A DNA stretch of 64,000 nucleotides from an uncultured SAR324 cluster bacterium. GTDB lineage: Bacteria; SAR324; NAC60-12. Where the stretch lies: positions 682,001-746,000 of the forward strand of contig CAJJCY010000004.1 of assembly GCA_905182865.1 (NCBI GenBank). Reading direction: 5' to 3'. Below the pieces are notes generated by a model. The model was given only the letters and a program-made list of their open reading frames with translations, made no database searches and was not told where the DNA came from. The position numbers and the translations under genes were made by a program. Every line of letters starts with the position of its first letter. The stretch's first letter is position 1. Positions 45,754 to 55,485 of this stretch are shown in pieces.

Positions 45754-46750
45754 ATGGTAAAGCTATTGACACATTTTTTAAGGATTCCAATTTTTATTTT
45801 TTTGTTCGTTCTTAATACCTCGTTCCACGGAACTCTTGTCAGCCTATGCGCTCCAATTAAATTTGTGATTCCACTGTCGGGTTGGCGCCGTTTTTGGGGC
45901 AGAGTTTCTTATTGGATTTCCGGAGGTTTTATTATCACAAACAATTTTCTTTTGAAAGAATTTTATCATCTTGAATGGGATATTGAAGGCCTGGTTAATT
46001 TGAGAACAGATGGGACTTATCTGCTTAGCACCACTCATCTGTTCACTACTTGAGATTCCTGAGTCTGCACAGGGAATTTTTTTAAAACAAATTCCATTTT
46101 TGCTCTTCTTTATTAAGCAGCAACTGCTGTGGATTCCTTTCCTGGGTCAGGCGCTTTGGGCCCTGGAATATCCAACTATGAAGCGTTATTCCAAAGAAAC
46201 TCTAAAAAGTCATCCAGAATTACGTGGCAAAGATTTGGAAACTGCTAAACTTTCCTGTAAGAAATTACGGGGACATCCAGTGACTATTTTGAATTATGCA
46301 GAAGGTACTCGCTTCACTCCGGAAAAACACGCCAGAACTAAGTCATCCTTCATTAATTTACTCAAACCTAGGGTTGGTGGAATACACACAGTTTTGAGTA
46401 GTTTAGGTGACGAAATTACATCCATACTCAATGTCACACTAGTATATCCCGGTCACTCCTCTCCTAATTTTTCTGATTTGCTGTTTGGGAGGGTCCACAA
46501 AATTGTGGTTAGAATTGAATCCTTGAAGCTTGGAGAAGGAGTGGTACCGACACTGGAAACAATCCGAGGAAAAGGAGGTTCATTGGCAGTTAGGAACTGC
46601 CTGAAAGAACTTTGGAATGCTAAAGATAACTTCATCAGCAAAATCCATAGTGATGCAGAACTAAATGCTGAAACAACTCAGCCCACAAGGGAAGCATTTT
46701 CCACAGAATCAGTTGGTGTCAGCAGCACCACTCCTTTTTCTTCAGAATAG
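45754..46750 (+). CDS. Lysophospholipid (1-acylglycerol-3-phosphate) acyltransferase, YihG-like, frame-disrupted
   Basis: PlsC-superfamily membrane acyltransferase. First frame (45754-46053): N-terminal helix and FWGRVSYWISGGFIITNNFL, DIEGLVNLRTDGTYLLSTTH, where the family has ...YLLISNHxxxxD. The frame breaks inside or just after this motif, near 46030-46050, so NHxxxxD is damaged. The second frame continues FLKQIPFLLFFIKQQLLWIP, FLGQALWALEYPTMKRYSKE, HPELRGKDLETAKLSCKKLR, NYAEGTRFTPEKHA and LLKPRVGGIHTVLSSLGDE, all typical of the YihG-type group. About 332 residues. The last 73 bases overlap the convergent csaA gene. Sequencing error or true loss cannot be told apart here. Confidence 0.75.
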
Positions 46751-47013
46751 GCTCCTAGTACCAACACCTCAGATTTAAATCCGGCGACACGTTTTGCAGG
46801 AAAATTCAACACTGCCGATATTTGCAGGCCTACTAATTCATCTGGTTGGTAATTTTCAGTAATTTGCGCAGAACTTGTTTTAATCCCCAGTGGACCAAAA
46901 TCTATGCGCAGGATATAGGCAGGATTTCGTGCCTTTGTATTGAGAGTTGCTTCCAGAATAGTTCCAGTCCTGATCTGAATACGTAAAAAGTCTTCAAAGT
47001 TAATTTCTTCCAT
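46678..47013 (-). CDS. csaA: CsaA-like tRNA-binding protein/chaperone
   Basis: 111 residues, full length for CsaA. A small OB-fold protein of the tRNA-binding (EMAP/Trbp111) type reported as an export-linked chaperone. INFEDFLRIQIRTGTILEAT (with the family D-F-k-dIRvG start), ARNPAYILRIDFGPLGIKTS, SAQITENYQPDELVGLQISA, VLNFPAKRVAGFKSEVLVLG and GVVLLTPT. The 3' end overlaps the convergent acyltransferase gene. It follows the ydiJ homologue by 30 bases and likely shares its transcript. Confidence 0.92.
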   Translation of the reverse strand: MEEINFEDFLRIQIRTGTILEATLNTKARNPAYILRIDFGPLGIKTSSAQITENYQPDELVGLQISAVLNFPAKRVAGFKSEVLVLGAYSEEKGVVLLTPTDSVENASLVG

Positions 47014-47043
47014 TTAATTTTTGGATCTGGATGTAAAAATAAG

Positions 47044-50000
47044 TTATTCATTTTTAAATGAATTTACCGAGATAATTTCTCTTAAAAGTGCCTGTAACGG
47101 ATGCAATGGTCGAAAACCTTCAAAACGCTTCACCTGACTGCGGCAGGAAAAACCGCTAACCAAAATATTCTGTTGTAATAATGGATCCTCCGGAATCTTT
47201 TTGCTCCAGCTTAAATTGTAAATTCCACGTGATTCTTCAAAATGATCAGTTTCGTGTCCGTATGTTCCAGCCATGCCGCAACAACCTACCGGAATCAACT
47301 CCAATGACAAACCAAATGCTTCAAAAACATCCTGCCATAATTCCTGTGAAAGCTGTGCTCCAGTTTTTTCTGTACAATGTCCCAACAACTTATATTCTTG
47401 TATTTTTTTACTTATTTGATCAGGCTTCATAGTAAGTTTTTTTAATTTTTTTACTAAGAATTCTTGTGGCAGCAGAACCTCAAACGGCAACTTATTTTTT
47501 CCGAAAATTTTCACAATTCAGCCATCAGGTCACAGACGCCGACATCGCCTTTGGAGCAGTCCGAAGCGTAATTCCGCATCGAGCTGCATACGACAGCCAA
47601 TTTGTGTTTTTCACTACAACTTTACGGAATTGTTTCAGAAAGCCTTTAACATGCAGTGGTTTTCCGTTTGGACTAAACGGGGCAACGTATACTGTATAGT
47701 CAAGTTGTTTTAACAGTTCATAAAAATCCATAACAACTTGGGATTCATAAAACGAAGTAAAAGCATCCTGCAGCAGAATCACACTTTGCTCCAATTCTTC
47801 CGGCGTTCTCAAAATTAACTCGTCCACGTCAAATGCAGGAGCCTCAGCCTTCTGCAGGAGTCTCCTGACAGATTCTGGACTGTATATCGGCAAATCTCTT
47901 AAACCAATTAGATTTTTCAGCAACATACGGCTCAGCGACCAACTGAGTAATGCGTTTGTCAGCAACGGCATTTGGGAAAATAAACGGCCAAAGCTCTCAG
48001 TTGATCCAACCAAATAATCTTTGAGTGGACGCAAATAACGTCCATGATAAAGGTCAAGAAATTTTGAGCGGAATTCAGGAACATCAACATGCACCGGACA
48101 CTGAGTAGCACATGCTTTGCAGGCTAAACAACCTGCCATAGACTCATAAACTTCATGTGAAAAATCGGACTCACCATGTTTTTTACGCCATGAATTCTGA
48201 ATTTTATTGAGAAAATTATACAGAAAACCGAGAGGCTTTTTTCCTGAAACTCCTGACTGTTGATTCACAGAAAGCAAGCGTAACCATTCTCGCATCATTC
48301 CTGCTCTTCCCTGTGGAGAATGAAGACGATCACGGGTAATTCTTGAAGACGGACACATAACGTTTTCAGGTGAGTAATCGAAGCATGCACCGTTACCGTT
48401 ACAGTTGATTGCAGACTCATATTCCTTTAGTAATACCGGAGCAATTTGACGGTCTTTGTGTCCGCGGAGGGGCCCCTCAATCGTGACAACTTTGTCATCA
48501 TGAGAAAGTGGTGTTACAATCTTTCCTGGATTAAGTCGATTATTTGGATCAAACGCTTCCTTGATACGTCGCAAATCCTGATGAAGTTCTTCTCCAAAAA
48601 ATTCTGCTGTGTATTCACTGCGGAAACCGCGTCCGTGCTCACCCCACATAACACCATCATATTTTTTCACAAGTTCAACTACTTTATCAGAAAGCTCCCT
48701 GATCCAACTTTCTTCTTCCGGATTTTTCAAATCCAAAGCCGGACGGACATGCAAACACCCAACATCCACATGACCAAACATGGCATAATCCAAACCATAC
48801 GATTCGAGCAGTGTCCGGAACTCCCGTATGTAATCAGCCAGGTTTTCCGGTGGAACTGCAGTATCTTCCACAAACGGAAGCGGCTTCCTCTCACCTTTTG
48901 TGTTGCCTAAGAGACCAACACCTTTTTTTCGCAAACTCCATAAATTACTAATTTCCTGTGGATCAACGGTACGGTAATAACCAGTTGCTTTTCCAGATTT
49001 ATTGTTCGTGGCATCAATGGTTTTGCAAAGTTCCGTAACCTGTTTTTCCAGATTATTTTTGTCGCTGCCACAAAATTCAACCAGGCTGATTGTCCGTGTT
49101 GGGCGTTTTTTCCTTCCGGACTTTCCTTTTTCGTCTGCAACAAAATCTTTTATTTTGAACTAGTAAGGCTAATCTACACTTCCTTGAAATTCGATAAGCT
49201 CGAGTAATACTCCTATTGCAGCCGGATCAAACTTAAGCAGCATTTCTGCATCACTAAGTGCATCATCAAATGTTTTATATTTAACAACAAGTAAAATTTT
49301 GTGTTTCGGTAGCGGAGTCAAACGAAGTTTAGCCTTGCTGACAACAGCCAATGTTCCTTCTGAACCAGACAGCAAATAATTTAGATTGAAATTGTTTTCC
49401 GAATTTCCATAAACTTTTGCCAGGTTGTATCCCGTCATAAAGCGGCTCATTTTTGGAAAAACTTCTTGAATAAGATCTGTTTTCTCTGAAACAACTTTAT
49501 CAACAATCTTAAAAATGTTGGCAGATATTCCAGGTTTTTTTTTGTATTCGCTCAGTGCTTCAGGTTCAAGCGATACCGATTCTAAAACTTCTCCATTGGA
49601 AAGAACACAGGTTAACTCTAAAACATGATCGCTAGTGCGTCCGTAAATGCGGGAACCTTTTCCACAAGCATCGGTATTGACCATCCCACCCAAAGTAGCT
49701 CTATTACTTGGAGATAAATCTGGAGCAAAAAAGACTTTGTTTGGAGCAAGATGTTCATTGAGCTGGTCCAGAACAACCCCGGGCTCAACACAAACCCAGC
49801 CTTCCTTGAAATTCGATTCAATAATTCGATTCATGTAACGTGAACAATCCAGCACAATGCCTTCTGTCAGCGACTGTCCGTTGGTACCTGTACCTCCACC
49901 GCGGGCAGTGATTTTGATCCTTTTACTAAAACGTTTGCAAAAGGCATTGTTTCATTAAAGTCCTGAATGCCTGTAACAAACAACTGCCTCTTTAATCCAA

Positions 50001-50144
50001 ATGCATACTGTTGTCTGTTGCAGTTACGAGGCGGGATCCATTATCGTGATGAATATCTCCGGAAAATTCACTCTTACTTAACACCTCAAGAAAATTTTGT
50101 ACAAATTTTGGTGTACTTTCAGAGAGACTGAGGCGGGGAATCAT
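47044..50144 (-). CDS. ydiJ: YdiJ-type FAD/Fe-S D-2-hydroxyglutarate dehydrogenase, several frame breaks
   Basis: Five pieces on one strand line up in order along E. coli YdiJ (about 1,018 residues). N terminus from ATG 50144: IPRLSLSESTPKFVQNFLEV, then TARGGGTGTNGQSLTEGIVL (FAD-binding PP-loop), RATLGGMVNTDACGKGSRIY, ILSG-like LLSGSEGTLAVVSKAKLRL, KKGVGLLGNTKGERKPLPFV, MFGHVDVGCLHVRPALDL, WGEHGRGFRSEYTAEFFGEE, NCNGNGACFDYSPENVMCPS, the ferredoxin site CLACKACATQCPVHVDVPEF, and VGCCGMAGTYGHETDHFEES. Frames change near 47520, 49150, 49930 and 50000. All cofactor residues are kept, so indels in the sequence are likelier than decay. YdiJ oxidises D-2-hydroxyglutarate; D-lactate is an alternative. 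Confidence 0.85.
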
Positions 50145-50175
50145 TGTGTAATAAAATTTAAAAAGTTTTCCAGTG

Positions 50176-50988
50176 TTAATCTTTGAATTCCGGAGTCCGT
50201 TTTTCCATCAAGGCCATAACCGATTCTTCCAAATCAGTTGAAAGCAGCATGGCTGAGTTCCATGTAGCCACATACTTCAGACCGTCTGCAACAGAATGAT
50301 CGCGGGAATGAAGCAGCATTTCCTTAACTCCACGCAAGGCCAAAGGAGATTTAGACGCAATTTGCTCAGCAATTTTGCGGACTGCTGAAATCAATGTTTT
50401 CTGATCATCATAGCAGCGATTGACTAAACCTAATTCGCGGGCTTCTTTGCCGGAGAACTTACGAGCTGTATAAGCTAATTCCCGGACTATTCCCTGTGGA
50501 ATTAAGTGAGGCAGACGTTGCAAAGTACCAACATCCGCGGTAAGTCCAAGATCAATTTCTTTGATTTGGAAAACTGCGTTGGATGTTGAATAACGCATAT
50601 CACAAGCACTGATCAAATCGATTCCACCTCCAATGCATCCGCCGTGAACTGCTGCTAGCACGGGTTTACTACACTCTTCTATTTGAGTAAAGGCTTCTTG
50701 AAGTTTTAATATTTTTTGTCGTAAAAAATTACGCTTTCGTCCTTCACATTCATATTCCTCAACTTCCCGGCCAATAGACTGTAAAAATCCAAGGTCAATT
50801 CCTGAGGTAAAATGATTGCCGACTCCATGGAGAATGCAAACCCTAACTGCATCGTTTTCGTTTAACTCATTAAAACAGTTTCCGAGCGCAAACCATAATT
50901 CTTCATCGAGGGCATTTGCCTGGTCAGGACGGTTAAGTTTTATTTCTGCAATTGACGCATCTATTTTAATTAAAAGTGAATCCGGCAT
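50176..50988 (-). CDS. Crotonase family, dienoyl-CoA isomerase (ECH1)-like
   Basis: 270 residues. LNRPDQANALDEELWFALGN, GVGNHFTSGIDLGFLQSIGR, AVHGGCIGGGIDLISACDMR, VFQIKEIDLGLTADVGTLQR and the tail EKRTPEF. The acidic residues in KEIDLGLTADVGTLQRLP match the catalytic Asp/Glu of delta3,5-delta2,4-dienoyl-CoA isomerase, used for breakdown of unsaturated fatty acids. No fatty acid oxidation genes are next to it. It ends 31 bases before ydiJ and begins one base after the synthase-like gene's stop, so these are one operon. Confidence 0.87.
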   Translation of the reverse strand: MPDSLLIKIDASIAEIKLNRPDQANALDEELWFALGNCFNELNENDAVRVCILHGVGNHFTSGIDLGFLQSIGREVEEYECEGRKRNFLRQKILKLQEAFTQIEECSKPVLAAVHGGCIGGGIDLISACDMRYSTSNAVFQIKEIDLGLTADVGTLQRLPHLIPQGIVRELAYTARKFSGKEARELGLVNRCYDDQKTLISAVRKIAEQIASKSPLALRGVKEMLLHSRDHSVADGLKYVATWNSAMLLSTDLEESVMALMEKRTPEFKD

Positions 50989-50989
50989 A

Positions 50990-51943
50990 TCAAATCATGG
51001 AATATTGAGTTAATGGTTGAAGTTGTGCAGAATCTAGTTCCAACCGTTCGAGACATTCTTTTGCTTCTCTCAATTCTAGCTCTGCTTCAGAGTGAACTTT
51101 TTCTGACACTTCATATTTTTTGAACAGATACCCCAGCTTTGTGAACATTTCCGGAACATCAAATTCATTCAGCAATTTATCAGACAATTCCATAGACTCA
51201 TTTGGCGGCATACAATCGTGAAGCAAAGAGCAGAGTGGTGACCACAAATCCTGTTTTTTTAATTTTTGCTGAAAAAGCTTTTCATCTTCAACTGCCGCCA
51301 ATTCAGTTTTTAACTGGACGGCCATTCCCACATGCATACCAAAGTCAAACAATGTTGAAGCTGTTGCTTCAGAAGACTTACCCCAATAAGCAGCACTTTG
51401 CGCACCAGCACCAAACAAGCCTGCTATTTTGTCTCGTGTAACTCTGCGCCAGTGTTTTGGAGTTGCAGTAAGAGGTGGTTCCGAAACTTCTAGTACCTGT
51501 CCTCGTGCAATGTTTTGGGTAGCCAGTGAAACGCATTCCAATACATCCAAATTACCCACTTTTACCAAAATTTGAAAAGAGATGGACAGTAAATAATCAC
51601 CCAATAAAATGGCTGCTTCACTACCCCATAAATTTTGTACTTGCTGCAGGTGACGTCTGGCTTTTTCTGGTTCCTTAATGTTTCGATGCAAGGCTGATGC
51701 AGTATGTAGATATTCCAAAGTACTCCCGATGTCTATGATATCATCATCCGGATCATCAAAGAGACTTGCACTTTGCAACAGAACCAGTGATCGAGTTTGA
51801 TTGTTGTGAGGAGTCACCATGTAGTGTGCAATATCTGTTAAAAAAGGAAGAGATACACCCAAATTTTTTTTCACTGCATTTTTAACCAACTGTAAATTTT
51901 TATTGCAGTCCAACAAATTATTTTCGTAAGGGACCTGTTTCAT
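50990..51943 (-). CDS. Polyprenyl-diphosphate-synthase-like pseudoenzyme
   Basis: 317 residues, same helical layout as isoprenyl diphosphate synthases: TRSLVLLQSASLFDD, IGSTLEYLHTASALHRNIKE, WGSEAAILLGDYLLSISFQI, RDKIAGLFGAGAQSAAYWGK and FGMHVGMAVQLKTELAAVED. In active enzymes the first aspartate-rich motif follows LHxA-L-H as DDxxD; here it reads HRNIKE. The second (Q-xDDxxD after the lG-AFQ motif) reads QLKTELAAVE. Both magnesium-binding sites are gone while the scaffold, including WG---A-LLGDYLL, is retained. An intact synthase partner might be elsewhere; some family members have a noncatalytic subunit. It follows the HemX/CcsA-like gene by 61 bases. Confidence 0.75.
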   Translation of the reverse strand: MKQVPYENNLLDCNKNLQLVKNAVKKNLGVSLPFLTDIAHYMVTPHNNQTRSLVLLQSASLFDDPDDDIIDIGSTLEYLHTASALHRNIKEPEKARRHLQQVQNLWGSEAAILLGDYLLSISFQILVKVGNLDVLECVSLATQNIARGQVLEVSEPPLTATPKHWRRVTRDKIAGLFGAGAQSAAYWGKSSEATASTLFDFGMHVGMAVQLKTELAAVEDEKLFQQKLKKQDLWSPLCSLLHDCMPPNESMELSDKLLNEFDVPEMFTKLGYLFKKYEVSEKVHSEAELELREAKECLERLELDSAQLQPLTQYSMI

Positions 51944-52004
51944 TATTAACTGATTTCTAATTTCTGACTTAATTTTTGATAATTAATGGTAATTAAATTA
52001 ATGT

Positions 52005-52835
52005 TTACTCTGCAATGTTCAATCTTAACATTTCTACAATCAATGACATCAGTGCCAAAACAAATCCTACGACACACCAAATTGTGAGCCAGCGTGAACG
52101 AACTGCATGCAGTTGGCGAAACAGCAACAGTGTTGCAAAGACGCACCAGGCACTTACTGATGAGCCAAAACGCAAATTGGCTAAAAGTGAATGATCATTT
52201 GAATTAATTAATATTCCCAGCATGAGACCAATACTCAATGCCAAAAAACCCCACAAAATCCCCTGCCAACTGAGACGGTCCAGAGTACCAAGTGCAGGAA
52301 AACGAAGCGTTAATGATGACATAAGTTTGGTTTTGAGATGGTGCTCCTGATAAAGAAAAATGATGCTTGCCACACATGCAACTCCTAACATTATATCTCC
52401 TGCCAGGAGAATGATAATATGTGATCCAAGCAAAACATGATAAAACCAGGTTTGCTCTAAAAACAACGAGCCTGTCGACATTTGTCTTTGGGAAATAATG
52501 AGAGATAAACCAAGCAGCAGGATTACAAAAAAACGGACAATTGACGTGTTGACCAGACTTGGCAGACGCTCTGGGAAAGCCTGTACTCCAACCATACTCC
52601 CCCATGCTGCTACGCTGAGGATATCACTCACAAAAGTAGAAGGCCATACTGCTTTCGTCCATAACAATCCCAGTAAAGTTACCGTATGAATTAACCAGGC
52701 CGTGCGCATACCTGTGACATCAGTCCATACCTGAAACCTGGAACCTGAAGGTTGCACAAGGTTTGAAGGAAAAAGCCCTGAAATCCAACTAATGATGTAA
52801 AGCAACAATGCTCCCCATGTACCTGCAATCAGCAT
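52005..52835 (-). CDS. HemX/CcsA-like multispanning membrane protein
   Basis: 276 residues, about eight membrane helices. It resembles the cytochrome c assembly family: WLIHTVTLLGLLWTKAVWPS, FYHVLLGSHIIILLAGDIML, CVASIIFLYQEHHLKTKLMS, LGTLDRLSWQGILWGFLALS and IGLMLGIL. The conserved histidines before helix pairs and LD-L...GF--L--G---G match CcsA/HemX. The WWD heme-handling motif of CcsA is not seen, favouring the HemX branch, which is usually near hemA; here hemA is 23 kb away. First gene of the minus-strand set down to csaA. Nothing recognised in the 215 bases upstream. Confidence 0.75.
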   Translation of the reverse strand: MLIAGTWGALLLYIISWISGLFPSNLVQPSGSRFQVWTDVTGMRTAWLIHTVTLLGLLWTKAVWPSTFVSDILSVAAWGSMVGVQAFPERLPSLVNTSIVRFFVILLLGLSLIISQRQMSTGSLFLEQTWFYHVLLGSHIIILLAGDIMLGVACVASIIFLYQEHHLKTKLMSSLTLRFPALGTLDRLSWQGILWGFLALSIGLMLGILINSNDHSLLANLRFGSSVSAWCVFATLLLFRQLHAVRSRWLTIWCVVGFVLALMSLIVEMLRLNIAE

Positions 52836-53050
52836 TTTTTTATATTGGTGATCTAATTTTGCTCAAGTGAGAACTTAACTGAATTGAATTGAGATCTCTC
52901 TACAAGAAAACGAATTTTCCCAATATTTTGCCTGCAAACTTGACACAAAAACTAGGCTAAAAGAAATCCTTAATTTTGAGAAACTTACGGAGAAAGAAAG
53001 TTAAGAGTGTATCTCTGTTACAGACTCCAGTCAATCAGATTTTTTGAGTT

Positions 53051-54340
53051 TCAGGGGCAGGAGAGATTTCCGGAATAAAGTTTTCCGGAAATCACAGCTA
53101 ATTTTTTAATGACAGGTAGTGTAATTAGGATGTCAAGTTTTGAATCATTATCGACATCTGAAATTACAATTGCGGCAGGTGCAGATCCGTCTTTTACCGT
53201 GGTTGCAGCAAAGGATGTTGCTGAACCGTAGCCAGTACTGGAAGATGTGTCGCTGAGTGTCAATGAAAAGTCGCCAGTGAGGAGGGAAACTCCGTTAGTA
53301 CTGACAATAAAATGATGTCCAACCAGGAAATCCATTTTACTGTCATTATTAAAATCTGCTGCAGCCAATGCACCCGGACCTCGTCCTGAACTGATTGTAA
53401 CAGGTGTATCAAATTCTCCTGTTTCCTTTCCATAAATCAAGGAAAGAGTGTTGTCGCCAGAATTACTCACTGCCAGATCTTGTTTACCATCACAGTTCCA
53501 GTCTCCGGATATCATGCCCGTTGGCAGACTTCCAACTGTGTAGGTAGTAGTTTGTTTGCTGAAAGTTCCAGTTCCGCCGTTGAGCCAGATTTGAACAAGG
53601 GTATTGTCTCTCAATAAAACAGCCAGATCGGTATCATTGTCACTATCCCAATCACCACCTGCAATCTGAATTGGATGCACACTGACAGACAGAGTTTGGG
53701 AAACCGAAAAAACACCACTGCTGTTTTGCAGGATTGAAACGCTGCTATTATCGCGATTTACAACAGCCAGATCAATTTGATTGTCATTGTTCCAATCTCC
53801 AGGAATGAGATTGATGGGCACATCTCCAACAGTGACACTACCGTTATCAGTAAAATTTGCACTACCGTCATTTCGCAATAATTTAATTTTGTCCTCACCA
53901 GTATGCGTGACCACCAAATCACTTTTGTTGTCTCCATTGAAATCTGCTGAAATAACATCCTGCCTCCATTCTGCAGTAACAGGAGTGATGGTACTGGATG
54001 TAAAGGGGAAGCGACTGCTGGATGAAGAGTTTTTTTGAAAGAGAGTTAAGGTTCCGTCTTCAGTCGTTGAAATCCCGTTTTGCTTCCGGGAACTGGCTAC
54101 AATATAATCCGTTTTGTTGTCATCATTGAAATCCGCAAAGGTAATACCAAGAGGATTTTCTCCTGCATCAAATTCCAGTGGTGACTCAAAAACAGTTCCG
54201 GAAACGACTGAAGGACCAGTGTTGTTTTTAGTCGGTGAATCAGAAGAATTGCATCCAGCGAATAATAGTGTTCCAAAACTTACCAGCAGAAACGAAAATA
54301 TGTGCCACAAATAATTCTCACTAAATTGATTATTGCTCAT
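53051..54340 (-). CDS. FG-GAP/VCBS repeat lipoprotein
   Basis: 429 residues. Lipobox LLFAGC, lipidated Cys30, then an Asn/Ser-rich linker and about seven FG-GAP/VCBS repeats of roughly 50 residues with calcium-binding loops: ITFADFNDDNKTDYIV, VISADFNGDNKSDLVVTHTG, LIPGDWNNDNQIDLAVVNRD, IAGGDWDSDNDTDLAVLLRD, MISGDWNCDGKQDLAVSNSG, LAAADFNNDSKMDFLVGHH, VISDVDNDSKLDILI. These form a beta-propeller. Such surface propellers often bind proteins or glycans. Its start overlaps the stop of the EAL-like gene by 11 bases, coupling the two. Confidence 0.85.
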   Translation of the reverse strand: MSNNQFSENYLWHIFSFLLVSFGTLLFAGCNSSDSPTKNNTGPSVVSGTVFESPLEFDAGENPLGITFADFNDDNKTDYIVASSRKQNGISTTEDGTLTLFQKNSSSSSRFPFTSSTITPVTAEWRQDVISADFNGDNKSDLVVTHTGEDKIKLLRNDGSANFTDNGSVTVGDVPINLIPGDWNNDNQIDLAVVNRDNSSVSILQNSSGVFSVSQTLSVSVHPIQIAGGDWDSDNDTDLAVLLRDNTLVQIWLNGGTGTFSKQTTTYTVGSLPTGMISGDWNCDGKQDLAVSNSGDNTLSLIYGKETGEFDTPVTISSGRGPGALAAADFNNDSKMDFLVGHHFIVSTNGVSLLTGDFSLTLSDTSSSTGYGSATSFAATTVKDGSAPAAIVISDVDNDSKLDILITLPVIKKLAVISGKLYSGNLSCP

Positions 54341-55322
54341 CGATCAAGCCTTTGTAAAAGAGACCATACTTGTCATCATGATAATCCTGAATCAAACCAA
54401 AATATTTATTCCATGGCGGAACCGGTATACGTTCCCTGCTTTGGAAATAAAGCACTGTGTCGATTTGTTTCCAGCGCTGTTCAAAAAATACTTTTAATGG
54501 AGAAGTTTCTGAAAGTGCTGATAAGGGTATCTCAAATAAGTGCACCAAGTGCATATTCTTCAAAATGTAAAATAATTTTTTCTCCATAACCTGACAACAA
54601 CTGCTCTCCAGGTTTGCAGTCGCTTCAAAATCAATCTTGACCCAGTCTGCTAAATCCAGCAATTGATGATGTACATTAATATTCATTTTATTTGTATCAT
54701 CCAGAGCTAAGCGAATATCCAGGTCATCCGCAAGCGCACGAATGGTTGTTAAGTAGTCTTCAGTGATTTCTTCATTGATTTCAAAATAAAACATTTCCTT
54801 ATATTCTGGAAACAACTCCAGTAGAGTTTTAAGAGTACGAGGATAATTCAGATAATTTGCATCAACATTTTGTGAAAATGTAAGCGAGGGCATGATTTCA
54901 CGATCACGCTCCATTTGTTGACGGAGAAGGCGAACGGTCAGAAAAGTAGCAATCAGTGAAGCAAAGCGGACAAGAACAGAAGGTATTCCCAATTCTTGTG
55001 AACGCTCTACTATTTCTCCAAAACTATTGCCATCTCTGTCGATTGCCAACAACTCGAAGCCGCGTGTGGTTGTATGTAAAGGCTGTGGGGCAAGTTCATC
55101 GATGGCTTCTGCTTTGACCGTAATCCACTTCAGGTAATTCCTGGCACGATCTGTCAGGTCTTCCCATTCATGTTCTGTCACCACCCCCAAAACTTTCATA
55201 ATAATTTCAGGAAAACATGGTGCCGGAAGACATTCCGGAGCTGCTACAACTGTCTGACTGGACAATACCGACTGTTTCGTCAAACTGTCAACATATTGTT
55301 GCAGTTCTTCTACGTTTTGCAT
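54330..55322 (-). CDS. Degenerate EAL-domain protein
   Basis: 330 residues from ATG 55322; the frame is open to 55403 without better support. Soluble. The C-terminal two thirds follow the EAL phosphodiesterase fold: LTFSQNVDANYLNYPRTLKT, MFYFEINEEITEDYLTTIRA (place of EITE), LDIRLALDDTNKMNINVHHQ (place of ALDDFG) and LADWVKIDFEA (place of KID). The DDFG is changed to DDTN. The initial E-A-L/LVR metal motif is not seen, and after KID there is no EGVE or QG motif. It is unlikely to cleave cyclic di-GMP, but could bind it or proteins. Coupled to the downstream lipoprotein. Confidence 0.7.
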   Translation of the reverse strand: MQNVEELQQYVDSLTKQSVLSSQTVVAAPECLPAPCFPEIIMKVLGVVTEHEWEDLTDRARNYLKWITVKAEAIDELAPQPLHTTTRGFELLAIDRDGNSFGEIVERSQELGIPSVLVRFASLIATFLTVRLLRQQMERDREIMPSLTFSQNVDANYLNYPRTLKTLLELFPEYKEMFYFEINEEITEDYLTTIRALADDLDIRLALDDTNKMNINVHHQLLDLADWVKIDFEATANLESSCCQVMEKKLFYILKNMHLVHLFEIPLSALSETSPLKVFFEQRWKQIDTVLYFQSRERIPVPPWNKYFGLIQDYHDDKYGLFYKGLIDEQ

Positions 55323-55485
55323 CAGAGTGTTTTTCCCGGGGAACTTATGCCTGAAGTTAAACTCACACGATTGTAATTGAGCAAAATTACCCAACTTTAT
55401 CAAGAACCTGAAATTCTTAAATGTTCATGATGATTAACATCTAATCCAGCAGGTCCAAATTAAGATTTAATTATTATATTACCTG

